Source of the DNA: Mycteria americana
Taxonomy: Eukaryota > Chordata > Aves > Ciconiiformes > Ciconiidae
DNA: 64,000 bases
Direction: 5' to 3'
Assembly (NCBI RefSeq): GCF_035582795.1
Contig: NC_134379.1
Coordinates: 124,001 to 188,000 of the forward strand
Of the stretch, positions 24,779 to 57,129 are shown one piece after another. The stretch's first letter is position 1. Each line of letters starts with the position of its first letter. Made by a program: the position numbers and the translations under genes. Below the pieces are notes generated by a model. The model did not search any database and was not told the DNA's origin. It saw only the letters and a program-made list of their open reading frames with translations.

Positions 24779-27700
24779 CTCATTTGCCCTGTTAATTAAG
24801 GAACACTCACAAGTATCGGTAAATGCCAAAATAGTGTCAATGACCTAAGTTAACAGAAGGGGAAAATGAAGTGTGAGGTAAAATGATTTCCTCAAAGCCA
24901 TACAAAGAAAATGTGCCAGAGAGGACTAGTTCTGCCTCCAAGTCCTATTTTCAAGCCATGAACAGACCTCACTTCTTCACATAGAATTGAAGTATAATGG
25001 TAGAATATCTCTCATAGGTAGTGGAAAGGCTTCTTTTTCCATGCTCAAGTTTGCCAGATTGTTGCAGTTGATTGATGAAAAGCTGGAGGTGATATCCCCT
25101 ATCACTGAAATAGCAGAATCCTGAAGGGGACATCTGTCCATTGCCTTCGATACCTACATGCTGATTCTCTTCTCATTCAGCTTTTTACAACCTTAATTCC
25201 ACTTAGCACATAGAATTAGTCTAGATTTACACCAGAGGTAAACAGAACCTGGGTCAGACCTTTAGAACTAGACTGATAACAGGCATAAGAACCCATGACT
25301 TTAAATCATCCATATTACTGTGCTAAACCTGATTACCCTCTAGTTCAGTAGTCACAGTGGACACAGTTGTAATTTATATCCTTAAAGATTATGTTAGGAG
25401 GAGGAGGCAGCAAGAGCCATGCTTCATCTCAGGGCCAACTTGCAGTAACCTGAGTAAATGGCAGTCATTGGAGTTACTCCAGTTGTAAACACAGTGGTGC
25501 ACCTGCACAGAGAACATGGCCCATGCTGTAAGGAACAAACTAGCTTTGCGCAAATCCTTCTGCAACTAGAGGGGAGAAGCAAGAGAAAATTACAGGCAGT
25601 TGCTGTGTACAGCATTGCCACAGACTTCTTAGGGGGAGCGCCATGGAAGTACGGTAGCATCTGTGTGCATAGATTCCCTCGGAGAAAAGGTAGACAGCTC
25701 AAGCATTTCTGGGTCCTATCCTACGAGATGCCATGCATCCGATTGTGCAACAAGGCCACACGTGTGTATGCCAACATCTTGCAAGCAGGGAACAGGTGAT
25801 GGCTGCATCCAGAGACAGGACGCCTTTCAGTTGGGCTCCTTCAAATTAAAGACCTGCTTAAAAGGTTTGCCCTCTCTGGCTACTGCTCAGCACAGATGCA
25901 GTTATGTCTGTGTCCCTTCAACTATGCTGGCCTTCGGGCGACAATGCTGAGCATGTACCTCACTGCAGGCCACCGCTCTTCTCTCCTCGGTTGGCCTGGG
26001 CTTTAACTGTAGAATGTCATGTGGAAGGCGTAATCTTGGAAGGTCTCATAAGGCAGACATTGTCTGCAAGGTGGGGATTGAAGACTATGGCTTACACTGA
26101 CAACCACTGAGGGTTCCACAGAACAGAACTGGAAAGGACTGCAGCAAATGCTGATTCTGGAGGTTAAAAGGAAGGAGTGGAGGAAGGCTCTGTGTGGAAC
26201 CTCAGCCTGTTCCAAGGGAGATAAGTAACATGATGTCAGTGCTCACACTGATGTAAACCTTGTGAGAGAAAACAGACCCACGGCCTGAGAAGATCTGTGA
26301 CAAGAGCTGAAAGCCTTATTTTGAACTCTTCATCATCCTGCTCTCTCACAATGAAAACAAAGACAGCGGTTGCTGAGTCTGAGCTTTTATTCTGTTCCCG
26401 GCCCTGTGCCTTGCAGGGGAGAACTGAAAGGAAATTCCATCCCATCCCATTGAGCTTCCCAGTTCCTCAAAACAGTAACAGAGAGATGGGTAGGAGGTGG
26501 AGGCTAACAAGATGGGAAGGATGTCAGATTTTAAAAGCCTTAAAACTTTCAAAAACCTTGAAAGAGAGAGCTTGATACTCCTCTCACACCAACATAAAAC
26601 AGAAGTATCTTCCAGATGTTTACACCAAGTGAATGTCTAGATCAGATCCAGTGTTAAAAAATTCCCTCAGTGATTTATAGAGATGTAGCGAGACCCTCAT
26701 CCAATGCAGCTTATCCTCCTTCCACTGAATTCAATGGAGCTTTACCGCTTCATGCATATTTAAGAAATGACCCATTAAATCTCCAAAGAAAGCACCCCCA
26801 ATGCGTGTGGCCATTATATTCTTGTCACCATTTGCCATTGCAATACATATTTCAGCATACTCCTTAAATGCATTCTGGCAAAATGATACTATAGTTACAC
26901 ATGTATTTGTAACACCACAGTGCTATTAAAATATCATGGAAAGCAGTTTACTATGCAGTGGGAGTAATCTGTGAACACCCACGACTAGAAGAAAACAGTT
27001 TCTTTCACAAATCTAAAGGTCAAATGTACACGTTAAAGGGAACCTCTGGATCATGCAGAACTTGCCAACCAATATTGACATATATATTTTAGGTCCATTT
27101 TATGCCAGTGATTGAGTAATCATCTGTTTTATCATGTTCTATATATGCTAGCAGATAATCCAAGACAATGTAAATCCAAATGCTTGGATATAAATTTGCT
27201 TACTGTGTTTACAGGAGTGGGTTCAATTGTTTGGATGAAGTTTAATTTGGGTGATCTTGTGGCCTGTTTGGTGTGCCAAATTTTCACTCTCAAACCACAG
27301 GAAAAACAATTCAGAGATTAGCACTGCAAATTAAACTGTTTTAGTCCAGTATCGTTGTACTAGAGCACTGTGTTGATGTCAGAGATTTGAACCACTGGGA
27401 AAAAAAAATATGGCAATGGATCAGTGTAGATCTGCCAGAACAGCTACACAGGTTTTTACAAAAACACACACACATATAACACCATTGGCATTGAGCTTTA
27501 ATGTGAAATAAAGCTTGGAACATTTAATAGATTATGTAATGCAGTGTTCTTTCCTGTCCCCCAGTCAAACGAGACAGACTTCTTTCTTTTCTTTCTTCCC
27601 TTTCCCATCTTTGCAGGAATCTTAATAGACTTGTGGAAGTGTTTCTGTTGTCTGCTTAGAAATGCAAATATGATGAACTTCCCTGGGCAATGCTGGGAAA

Positions 27701-28741
27701 ATGATTGTGCAACTGTTGCATACCCTAGCTGTTCTACTGGGCACAGATCAGTTTTCAAAAGGATTATTCATATTTGCACGAGGATCAGTGACTCATATTG
27801 CTCTAGTCGATAGTTCCTGACCAGTACCACTGACGGCAATAGATTTACACGGAAGACAAAATGGGCCCCTTACAGCCTGTTGTACATTATCACTCCTGGT
27901 GGGGCACCAGATGGAAAGAACTCAAACTTGTTTATCAAAGCTCGTGGTGAGCATGTTGGACTAGCATTTATTTAAAGACATACTCTAAACTCCTCTATAC
28001 GTAAATTGAGCATATTTTGTTCTGGACTGAAACATTTTTGTTTTTTCCTCAGTTTGGTGCCTGGCCGTACCATTTTTCAATCACAGTTTTCCAGGCAGAA
28101 CCTTGCCTTAAGACAGCTAAACTGGCTATTTGAGATGGGCTGTGGAATGTAATACGTTCCATGGATGCTAGTTCGCTTGCAGGGTAGATTACGTACTCTA
28201 GAAATGCCATAAGGCCCTTACAAAAAACATGGGATACTGCTACAGAAATTGTTCAAACTATTGTATTACTGTAGGCTGTAGTATCTGAACCGTTGCTAAC
28301 AGAATATTGACAGGGTTATCATAAGTCAGGTTTTCCTGGGTGTTTCCTCTTCTCCTGCCAGGTTATTTTGCCAAATGAGATTTTGAGGATTTTATAGTCC
28401 TTGTCTAGGTTTCCCACATGGCAAATATCTCCAGTCAGGTTATCCTTCCTCTAGAAATCCCAGATGTAACCACAGCCCATTTTTAATATTATTTGTTCAT
28501 CCTCCCCATGATGTCCAGCCAAGCTGTGTTACCAGCTAATTTAGCTGGAACTCTATGTTCTTCGAGGTTCTAAATCATGTCTGAAGACATCATAACTGGG
28601 ACCTCTTTCTTGCTGGCAGAAGAGAGTTTATTTCATCATAGTAGACAAATGTCAAGAAGCCTCTTGTTTGGAGAAATGGAGGAAAGCAAGCAGAGTTTGT
28701 TTTAATGTGGAAGAGTTTGTTTTAATGTGGAATGTCTTAAA
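24779..28741. other. Non-coding stretch, no gene recognised
   Basis: No exon or RNA gene could be supported. A perfect 20-base tandem duplication sits at its end (28692-28731), next to the CR1 copy that follows. Confidence 0.55.
28692..28731. repeat. Tandem duplication, 20-base unit x2, at the CR1 junction
   Basis: AGAGTTTGTTTTAATGTGGA occurs at 28692-28711 and 28712-28731 without mismatch. CR1 homology starts about ten bases later, so the duplication may have formed during or near the insertion event. Confidence 0.8.
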
Positions 28742-30175
28742 ATCCACCCGAGAGTGTTGAAGGAGCTGGCAGATGTGCTCACCAAGCCCCTTTCCATCAT
28801 TTACCAGCAGTCCTGGCTAACTGGGGAAGTCCCTGCTGACTGGAGATTAGCGAATGTGACACCCATCTTCAAGAAGGGCCGGAAGGAGGACCCGGGGAAC
28901 TACAGGCCTGTCAGCCTGACCTCGGTGCCGGGGAAGCTGATGGAGCAGATCATCCTGAGTGCTATCACACGGCATGTAGAGAATAACCAGGGGATCAGGC
29001 CCAGCCAGCATGGGTTCAGGAAAGGCAGGTCCTGCTTGACCAACCTGATCTCCTTCTATGATAAGGTGACCCGCCTAGTGGATGAGGGGAAGTCTGTGGA
29101 TGTTGTCTATCTAGACTTCAGTAAAGCCTTTGACACGGTTTCCCACGGCATTCTCCTGGAGAAACTGGCTGCTCATGGCTTGGACGGGTGTACTCTTCGC
29201 TGGGTAAAGAACTGGCTGGACGGCCGGGCCCAGAGAGTGGCGGTGAATGGAGTTTACTCCGGTTGGCGGCCGGTCACAAGCGGTGTTCCCCAGGGCTCGG
29301 TGTTGGGGCCAGTTCTGTTTAACATCTTTATCAATGATCTGGACGAAGGGATCGAGTGCACTCTCAGTAAGTTTGCAGACGACACCAAGTTGTGTGGGAG
29401 TGTTGATCTGCTGGAGGGTAGGCAGGCTCTGCAGAGGGACCTGGACAGGCTGGATCGATGGGCTGGGGTGAATTGTATGAGGTTTAACAAGGCCAAGTGC
29501 AAGGTCCTGCACTTGGGCCACAGCAACCCCATGCAACGCTACAGGCTTGGGGAAGAGTGGCTGGAAAGCTGCCTGGCAGAGAAGGACCTGGGGGTGTTGG
29601 TTGACAGCCACCTGAATATGAGCCAGCAGTGTGCCCAGGCGGCCAAGAAGGCCAATGGCATCCTGGCCTGTATCAAAAATAGCGTGGCCAGCAGGACTAG
29701 GGAAGTGATTGTGCCCCTGTACTCGGCACTGGTGAGGCCGCACCTCGAATACTGTGTTCAGTTTTGGGCCCCCCACTACAAGAGGGATATTGAGGTACTG
29801 GAGCGCGTACAGAGAAGGGCAACGAAGCTGGTGAAGGGTCTGGAGCAGAAGTCTTATGAGGAGCGGCTGAGGGAGCTGGGACTGTTTAGCCTGGAGAAAA
29901 GGAGGCTGAGGGGAGACCTCATCGCTCTCTACAACTACCTGAAAGGAGGTTGTAGAGAGGTGGGGGTCGGTCTCTTCTCCCAGGTAACAAGTGATAGGAC
30001 AAGAGGAAATGGCCTCAAGTTGCGCCAGGGGAGGTTTAGACTGGATATTAGGAAATTTTTCTTCACCGAGAGGGTTATCAAGCATTGGAACAGACTGCCC
30101 AGGGAAGTGGTTGAGTCGCCATCCCTGGAGGTATTTAAAGGACGTTTGGATGAGGTACTTAGAGACATGGTGTAG
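28727..30175 (+). CDS. CR1 retrotransposon reverse transcriptase, uninterrupted fragment
   Basis: A 482-residue open frame carries the full reverse-transcriptase motif set ([28 protein letters not shown]) and the CR1 C-terminus. The first five codons are flanking DNA, and the frame has no ATG at its start (it begins with GTG), so it would need a fused or internal start to be translated. There is no endonuclease domain. Unlike copy A it lacks the extra lysine near the end. It is a retrotransposon remnant, not a host gene. Confidence 0.82.
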   Translation: MECLKIHPRVLKELADVLTKPLSIIYQQSWLTGEVPADWRLANVTPIFKKGRKEDPGNYRPVSLTSVPGKLMEQIILSAITRHVENNQGIRPSQHGFRKGRSCLTNLISFYDKVTRLVDEGKSVDVVYLDFSKAFDTVSHGILLEKLAAHGLDGCTLRWVKNWLDGRAQRVAVNGVYSGWRPVTSGVPQGSVLGPVLFNIFINDLDEGIECTLSKFADDTKLCGSVDLLEGRQALQRDLDRLDRWAGVNCMRFNKAKCKVLHLGHSNPMQRYRLGEEWLESCLAEKDLGVLVDSHLNMSQQCAQAAKKANGILACIKNSVASRTREVIVPLYSALVRPHLEYCVQFWAPHYKRDIEVLERVQRRATKLVKGLEQKSYEERLRELGLFSLEKRRLRGDLIALYNYLKGGCREVGVGLFSQVTSDRTRGNGLKLRQGRFRLDIRKFFFTERVIKHWNRLPREVVESPSLEVFKGRLDEVLRDMV

Positions 30176-30269
30176 TGATGGTTTTTGGCAGTGTTAGGTT
30201 TATGGTTGGACTCGATGATCTTAAAGGTCTTTTCCAACCTATATGATTCTGTGATTCTGTGATTCTGTG
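28742..30269 (+). mobile_element. CR1 LINE, 5'-truncated copy D (CR1-J-like)
   Basis: Nearly the same element as copy A but truncated later. It starts at the sequence for HPRVLKELA and ends in three ATTCTGTG octamers near 30247-30269. By eye the proteins of A and D differ at about 18 of some 480 positions, so the two come from the same or closely related source elements. Confidence 0.93.
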
Positions 30270-31042
30270 AAATGGCATGTTGCTGCAGTTCTAGGACAGT
30301 TTTTCTTTCTTTCTAGTACTCCAGATTGATTCTAAAAAGTGGTAAGCACGAGTGCTCAGGGAACTATTGAGATCCCCTGAACAGAAAAACACCCATTGAT
30401 CTTGGTCTTTGGGCTGTGGCTCAGACCTGAAAAGAGGTCCTTAATTGCTTGTACTTCAAAAGAAATCTTTTTTCCTGATAGGATTTTATTGAAGAAAAAG
30501 AGCATCAGATACCGAGACAGAGGGAGGGAAGGAGAGCTGAACATCAAATTCCTAGAGTGATTTGGGCATCAAAATCTCTTAGGTAAATTTAAGCTCTGAG
30601 AATCTGCATGTCATCTTTCCATCTTTGAATCATATCGTTTGGTTTGGGCTTCACTTCTGGTGTTTACTTATAATACTATCTATTTTGAGAGGCTTTTGCA
30701 GACTAATATATTCCCATGCTGTGTCCAGCTGCAAGAGCTCAAACGGAGGAGATATCAAACAGGAACAGAAAGGTGGGTGTGGTTTTAGACTACTGAAGTA
30801 TGAAGCCAATTCCTCGTTTGTGGCAGGGCAGAGGGACAGAGTGAAAGTTGTACTTAAATTTGCTGTGAGATTAGGAAGTATCTGAATTGTTGGTTTCCTA
30901 ACCTGTACTGTAAATTGTTCTAAATGCATGAATGAGAGGCAGTTTTAAAAATACTAGGTTTTTATGATTATTCTATGGTTGCCGAGTCTGGAAACAGCAA
31001 AAGAATCTGATTTTCTTGGCTCTGCTACACCCTGCTTAGACT

Positions 31043-31102
31043 GGTTGAAAATTTTCTTTCAAAACACCTTTTGGTTAAAAATTTTCTTTCAAAACACCTT
31101 TT
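31043..31102. repeat. Tandem duplication, 30-base unit x2
   Basis: Two 30-base copies (31043-31072 and 31073-31102) share the core TTTTCTTTCAAAACACC and differ by a single base by eye. Confidence 0.75.
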
Positions 31103-31751
31103 GTCAGAAAACTGAACTTTCAACTAGATTAATATTCTGTGAAAAAGTATAAACTTTCCTTAGTAATTAAAAAATATTGTAAAAATGGAAATCTTTACCA
31201 TGGAGGGAGGAATATTTTCCAAAGAATTACAGTATTAGTACCATTAGCTAATAGCTGATCGCTGTGAGCTGTCAACTTTAATATTCACACACACATATAT
31301 ATCATTGTTAGATAAGGTTGTATATGTTAAGAAATGACCTATGAGCAAGTGGTAATTGACTTCTGTTATTATTGCTCTAGGGTTTTACACATACTGACTT
31401 AAACCCTTTGCAACCTGGAGGTGGAGTTAAAAGTCGAGGCAGAATTTCTCCAGCTTTCCCTGCTCATTCTAGATTTACAGGCTCAGCTATTTGCTGCTTC
31501 GCAACAACTGTTGACAACTGTTAAATGATGACTCCTTTCTGTAAGAAAGCAGTCATTACCTTGTAAGACATTGGCATTTTTCTACAGCAGTGTTTCAATG
31601 CTGTAAAATAGGTCCCACAAAAGAGCTTGGGGTTAGAGAAGGGGAAGGCAAAGAAAAGGAATGCATACAGTGGTACTGGAAAAAAGGAAGAGATAAGTTG
31701 GTATTTAAAGTTATCAGTAGCTTAGATAAATGGGTAAATATTGCATACAAA

Positions 31752-31767
31752 TACACACACACACACA
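31752..31767. repeat. CA/TG dinucleotide repeat
   Basis: A short alternating A-C run, a typical microsatellite. Confidence 0.7.
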
Positions 31768-33086
31768 TGTCCACAGAGGAGTGTAAGTTTGTACATACAA
31801 AAATTATCAAATGCAAAAAGCTTTAAATTACAGTGTGCATCTTCGTCCTGCTTCACTCCTGGAGAGTTCTGACAACAGACCTGCGGGGATTCTCTCTGTA
31901 GTGTTCTGCAAACATCTGGGAGTCTAGGCATGCTCGTAAATCTGTGTGTAAGTAAATTAGTTTTGCATGTGAATGCAGTATTCCTGAGAGAAAGAGGCAA
32001 TGATTCAGTAATATGGTAACTCTTGTATGGTACCAAAAAAGTTGTAGCTACCTGACATAAAGTGCTGAACACATAAGGCTAACTCTGATGGTGTAAATTT
32101 GCTTAAAATATCTTCCAGATTTCCTTTTCCTGTGAGGCTTTATGCATGAGGTATTGTCTTGTGCTGCAGCATGCAATAAAGAATAAACCGGAGAGCATTC
32201 CCCATGGTGGCTCTGCCTAGTTTGACAGAAATGCGTATCTCATCCCGCATGCACACGCATGGGATCTGCTGGCTGATTTGGCAGCTTAGCATTAATGCCC
32301 ATCGAATCGCAGCCCACGGTGCAAAACTCTCGACCGTGAGAGTGAGTATGGTGGGTGTGTGCACAAGTTTGTGTGCATGAAGGGACATGCGAGCCTTCAG
32401 CACGCCTGCCTGAAGGCGCGTGCGTGTGCATTTCTGCCTCTATTCTCCCAGAGACAGTTCTCCTCTTCCTTTGCCGCAGTGCTCCCCCCGAAGAGATAAG
32501 CTGTGCTTACGTTGGCATCATCATCCAAGCGACCCGGGAAAGACCAGATACCCACCCCTCCTCTCCTCAATCTGTCTTTCTCCTATTCCTCCCCGACCCC
32601 CACCTCCCCCTCCTTCCTCTCCCTTCCCCCACACCGGCGCCGCGGCCGCTTCGGGCCGTCTCGCTCCCGCGGCCCCGCCTGCAGCCCACCGCGCCCGGCC
32701 CCCTCAGGCCCTCGCAGCCCTGGGCAGCTGCGGACAAACCAGTGCCCCCGCCCCTTCTCCCGCTCTCTCACCGCTGCCTCCTGAAATTACATCTCCCCGT
32801 TGGAGGAGCGTACGCTGAGTCGGGCGGCGGCCCCGCTCCCTCCGTGCCCCGCTGCTGCGCGGCGCTGCCGAGGCACCCCCGCGGTGCTCGGCGCTTCTCG
32901 CACCGTGAGGGCGGGCCGTGGCCCGCCGGCGGGGGCCGGCCAGGGCGGGGGCCGGGCTTAGGGCCGCCGGGAAGCAGAGAGCGCCCTCCGAGGGGAGGAG
33001 AGGCGGCGGCGGGAGGGGAGACAGCCGGGCGTCTGCTGCCAGCGGCCCCCCGCCGCCCCGGCCGCGCCGCACAGCCTGCGGACGCC

Positions 33087-52910
<19,824 letters not shown>

Positions 52911-53468
52911 AACCATCGACACCCCTCCAGCCAGAAGGGTCAAGTACAGTAGGCTAATGGGAAGAGTGACATTTTGCAAATGGAACGCAGTGTTATTTCT
53001 TGCTTTTTACTGTCCCTTTGCTTACATTCAACTGCGCGGCTGGCTGACTGAAGTGTTGCTGAGCAGCGCCCCGAAGTGTTGATCACATCAGCATGTCAGT
53101 GATACAGAAATGTGTTTGAAAAAGACGAAAAAACATAGGGAAATGCAAATGCTGTCATTTTGGTGCTCGTAGTAGGTTGGATTTTTAATATTCTTGTGTT
53201 TAAACATCACAGGAAGCTAATTTGCTGCTCCTCTCTCTGTTAGGCTGGGGACACAGTTTTATGCAGTGACAGGTAACTGCTACAAAGGTGTTCCCTCTTA
53301 AAATGCAGGTGAAACTCCTGAAGATAGCTCCTTCAATTGCACTTCTCTGTTGAGCATAGCACAAAAGAAATAGCAGATGGACAAGGAAAATTCCATTAAG
53401 CAAGTAATAATCTAGAGTACTCAACCACTGGGGCAATACTGCCTCTCCTCCAACCCTACACGCCGCCT

Positions 53469-53512
53469 CCCCCCCCCCCCCCCCAGCATACATGTGCGCA
53501 CACACACACACC
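53469..53512. repeat. Poly-C tract followed by CA repeat
   Basis: Sixteen consecutive C (53469-53484), then a spacer and a CA microsatellite. Such tracts are prone to length variation and sequencing error. Confidence 0.8.
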
Positions 53513-54322
53513 AAACAGGCATTGTTCCATTCTCTTAAAGCAGAAAGAGACCATCGCCTCTTATCTGTCGCCCCAGTCAGCAGGTAACTACCATGTTACA
53601 CAACAGCATTTGTCTGTAACGGTAAAATCTAAAGTGATCTGCTTAGAGGCTTTAGCAAGCCTCTACTGGCAGTCCTGGCTTAATTTCTTGATCATGAAGA
53701 ATAGCAACAGCTGGGGTTGTTGTGTGTATGAGATTGTGTGTTTGCATGATTTAGGATTACAGGAAAGGAGAGAGTTAGCAAGGGACAAAATCCTCCAAAC
53801 AGTTGTAATAGAAGCAAGACTAGTGCACTTTGACCTGGACTCTGGGGGAGACCAACTCTCCAGTGTGGACAGGAATGAAGTCTTCACGACTTGCTGAGTC
53901 TTCATGCTGACTCTGAGGTGGACAGGCAATATGCCAAAAAAGCATGAAAGATGTTGGCGTTTTGAAATGCCTTGGACTAGTTTCTGTTTTCATATAAATT
54001 AGTGTTAAAATCATAATACAGTGGGATTATTCCAGATTTACTGGACAACAAGGTCATGTGTCGCCCTTTCTGGTTTGCTCTTCGATAAATCAACAGAGCT
54101 TTGTTTTCACAGTGAATGTTAAAACCCAAACCACTAAAAAAGCATACTTTAACAAAAAGAAGCCTTTTAAAATTATTTCTTCCCTAAGAACAGGCTCATA
54201 GAAAGTGAAAACTGAAAGCCATGAGCCCTTTGCTCATGCTAGAAAATGTTTTTTAACCTGCATTTGTGCTTTTTGTAGATATTTATAAAGATTACTTTGG
54301 TTCTGTATTGATGACCATTTAT

Positions 54323-54328
54323 AATAAA
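54323..54328 (+). terminator. SMTNL2: Candidate polyadenylation signal of SMTNL2
   Basis: Canonical AATAAA in AT-rich context 1.4 kb after the stop. Cleavage would be expected about 10-30 bases later. It is the best-placed candidate; an alternative overlaps the stop codon at 52906. Confidence 0.55.
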
Positions 54329-54345
54329 ATGTCAAACGTTCTTCA

Positions 54346-56213
54346 GATTTACTGCTTCTCTTTAGAATGAAGTGACAGATTACAAAGTAAAATCAGTTAA
54401 AAGAACCCAGAGCTTTTGCTTAGAAGATTTTTATTCTAGTCATGATGCTGTGTGCTCTGAATTTCAGTTTAAAAAAGTACAGAAGTTCAGTGGCATTTGG
54501 AATAGGATTTTAGTTCAGCCTCCCTTTCTAGTGAAGTTTACTTGAGAAACCATGAATGAAGCAGAAAAAAAACCCCAACCAAACATCAAAAGTGTACAAA
54601 GGTAAAGTATAAGTTAACTGCTGAAGGTCTGGATCATCAAATTCTGTTTGAAGTGTAGCTAGGCTGTTGCTATGACACTAAGGAAACAGTTTGAAAGACT
54701 TTTAAATACACATCTTAACATAAGTATCTGAAAGACACTTGGTCAAACTAGCAGGATCCTTGGTATTGCTAATCTCACAGCTTTAATGCAAGTGGACAGA
54801 GGTTGGGTGGGCTGTTGGTATTTGTCATACGACTGCCATTGCCTTCAGTTTTTGACTGTCTTGAATGACCATAATTCTGAGGAGTACGTGTATACCACCA
54901 AATGCACTGTAAGGATAAGCACACTGTACTTGTGTTTTGGAGAAGTGATTAGAGTAAGCATGATGAGAAATCTGTCTGCAGCTGGCACATGTGATACACA
55001 TATTTACATTCTTACAGCAGAATACTCTTCATTGACTAGCAGAGCCAAGTTCCATCATAGCTACAACAAGAGGGGCAATACTGGCTTTATACATCACATT
55101 CCTTCATAGTCCCAGGTCATGGATGATTTTCCTGGGTGATGTGAGTGCTAAAGACACAGGTAAGTGCTTGGCCAATTTAGGCCTAGTAGCAAATAATTAT
55201 ATAAAGGAAGTTTTAGACAGTAAAATTATTGCCAATTCACCGGGGGGGTTTACATCCTTTCTATAATTTAGCTTGTTTTCACAGCTACACAGAAGCTATT
55301 TGTACAGGCTTTCTAAAGTCTTCCCACTTCAGAGAGGTGATGGTAAAGATACCTGGTACTTGCTAGCAAACGGATTGCAGGAGAATGGAAGACTGTAAGC
55401 TGATTTTAACTGCTGGTGGTTCGTGCATAAGAAGATGAGGGAGATGGTGCTATGACATAATTTTAGAAAAACCTGCAGCTTTGTGCATTAGGAGGTCTGA
55501 TCTATATGAATAACCTTGACTATTGGATTGTATGATTAAATTGAAATTAAAGTATGTAATGTACGCCCCCTGCTGGATTTTTTAGTATTTTTAGTTCAAA
55601 AAAATGCAGAGAGAGCGTGTTGTGCGCACGTATGACAGTAAATGTGTTCAGCATGAGTGATAAAGAGAAAAATATATTGTCAGCATAGTATATGTTTTAC
55701 ACAGATGGACCATTTCCTGGCTTTTCTAATGTTTCTGCGCTGTATCTAAAATTCAGTGCTATCTAAGGTGGTTTATTGGCAACTTGATCCTACTTTTAAA
55801 GGCTAGATCAGTTCATTCTGTGCAAGATTTTCAAAATAATCTCAGTAGAGCCATCACCTACTTTTTAAAATTAAGTTTGCATATAGCTTCCCCTGGCAGG
55901 GAAGTACTCCTCTTTGAAAGTACAATAATTGGATGGATGCCTTTCATCAATTCTCCCTTTGTGTGACATTTCCAATAAAGTGTTTAAACATATGCTCAAA
56001 CCTGTGCAAACTCTTGGATACATGTAATTAGGTATAAAACTAGCCCACATGGTTCAGCCTGTGTCATTAATTTAAACCTGGCCTGGCTTACAAGAGAGAG
56101 TTTTAAAGTGTCCAAAATAAAAGTTGGCATTGCTTTATGTAAGGTGCATTTAAAAGCCACATTTGGTTATGCTAAAATAGCTCTATGTCTAGGTAAAGCC
56201 TCGGTGGAGTTAA
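54346..56213. other. Intergenic stretch between SMTNL2 and the inverted CR1
   Basis: AT-rich DNA without a supported gene, RNA or mobile element. Confidence 0.55.
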
Positions 56214-56620
56214 CATAGAATCATAGAATAGTTTGGGTTGGAAGGGACCTTTAAAGGCCATCTAGTCCAACCCCCCTGCAATAAGCAGGGACATCTTCAA
56301 CTAGATCAGGTTCCTCAGAGCCCCATCCAGCCTGACCTTGAATTCGTTTCCAGGGATGGGACATCTACCACCTCTCCGGGCAACCTGTTCCAGTGTTTCA
56401 CCACCCTGATGGTAAAAAATTTCTTCCTTATATTTAGTCTAAATCTGCCCTCTTTTAATTTAAAACCATTACCCCTTGTCCTATCGCTACAGGCCCTGCT
56501 AAAAAGTCTGTCCCCATCTTTCTTATAAGCCCCCTTTAAGTACTGAAAGGCTGCAGTAAGGTCTCTCTGGAGCCTTCTCTTCTCCAGGCTGAACAACCCC
56601 AACTCTCTCAGCCTGTCCTC
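56214..56620 (-). mobile_element. CR1 LINE 3' end, inverted, identical to the end of copy B
   Basis: On the minus strand this reads as the last part of CR1 pol ([16 protein letters not shown] onward), the 3' untranslated region and the ATTCTATG tail. By eye all 407 bases equal the reverse complement of 19464-19870, including the short out-of-family ending NSRSGWMGL. The 5' breakpoint is abrupt at 56620. Confidence 0.93.
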
Positions 56621-57129
56621 ACAGATTATTCCAGACACTAGTGGAACACCAGAATTCAGACCTATTACGTTAGTCTGCTTTGCTATTTCAGCTGATGCTA
56701 CCATATCAGCTCAACCTAGAGAATTCTCCCACTTCAGTGCACTGTCACAGCAGTTCAGATGACAGTTTAATCCTCTGAAGAATGAGACTATCTATGCTAT
56801 TTTTAATGCATCTAATAAGGAACATGGCAACACATTTAATTTAGATCTAGTCTCAGAAGGTTATTTAGACTCCTCCACAGAAAACATAAGGTATTTTTCC
56901 AGACTCAGAGGGCCTTGGCCACTTCTTCAGAAATTATGAACCCAGTTTCTATGTCCGGTAACAATTCACCGAGGTGAGGAACTGCTCCTTTGTAAAATCC
57001 TTTTTATAAAGGCATTAGTGTGGGATGTGGTGCATGCACAGCGTTTCAGCAGCACAGAAGTTGGTGTTGGCTTACCAGTACTCCTGTACCGAGAAGGATT
57101 TGCTCTTTCATTTCGCATGTGGTGTGGGA
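56621..57129. other. Non-coding stretch before the second CpG island
   Basis: No gene or repeat recognised. GC content rises toward 57130. Confidence 0.5.

Larger units (their letters stand above)
30270..32630. other. SMTNL2 upstream flank, no gene recognised
   Basis: AT-leaning DNA containing a 30-base tandem duplication (31043-31102) and a CA repeat (31752-31767). It becomes GC-rich toward the SMTNL2 promoter. Distal regulatory sites may exist but none can be called from sequence alone. Confidence 0.5.
52911..54345 (+). other. SMTNL2: SMTNL2 3' untranslated region (inferred)
   Basis: About 1.4 kb from the stop to just past an AATAAA signal. It contains a C16 tract and a CA repeat (53469-53512). 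I recognise no gene or mobile element in it. The 3' limit is inferred from the signal. Confidence 0.6.

Noticed and set aside
32355-33086. Open frame extending 244 codons upstream of and in frame with the SMTNL2 start
   Set aside because: It has no in-frame ATG before 33087 (the frame opens with GTG), is proline/arginine-rich CpG-island sequence, and homology begins at the 33087 methionine.
53469-53512. CRISPR-like or functional repeat array
   Set aside because: These are simple homopolymer and dinucleotide repeats in a vertebrate genome.
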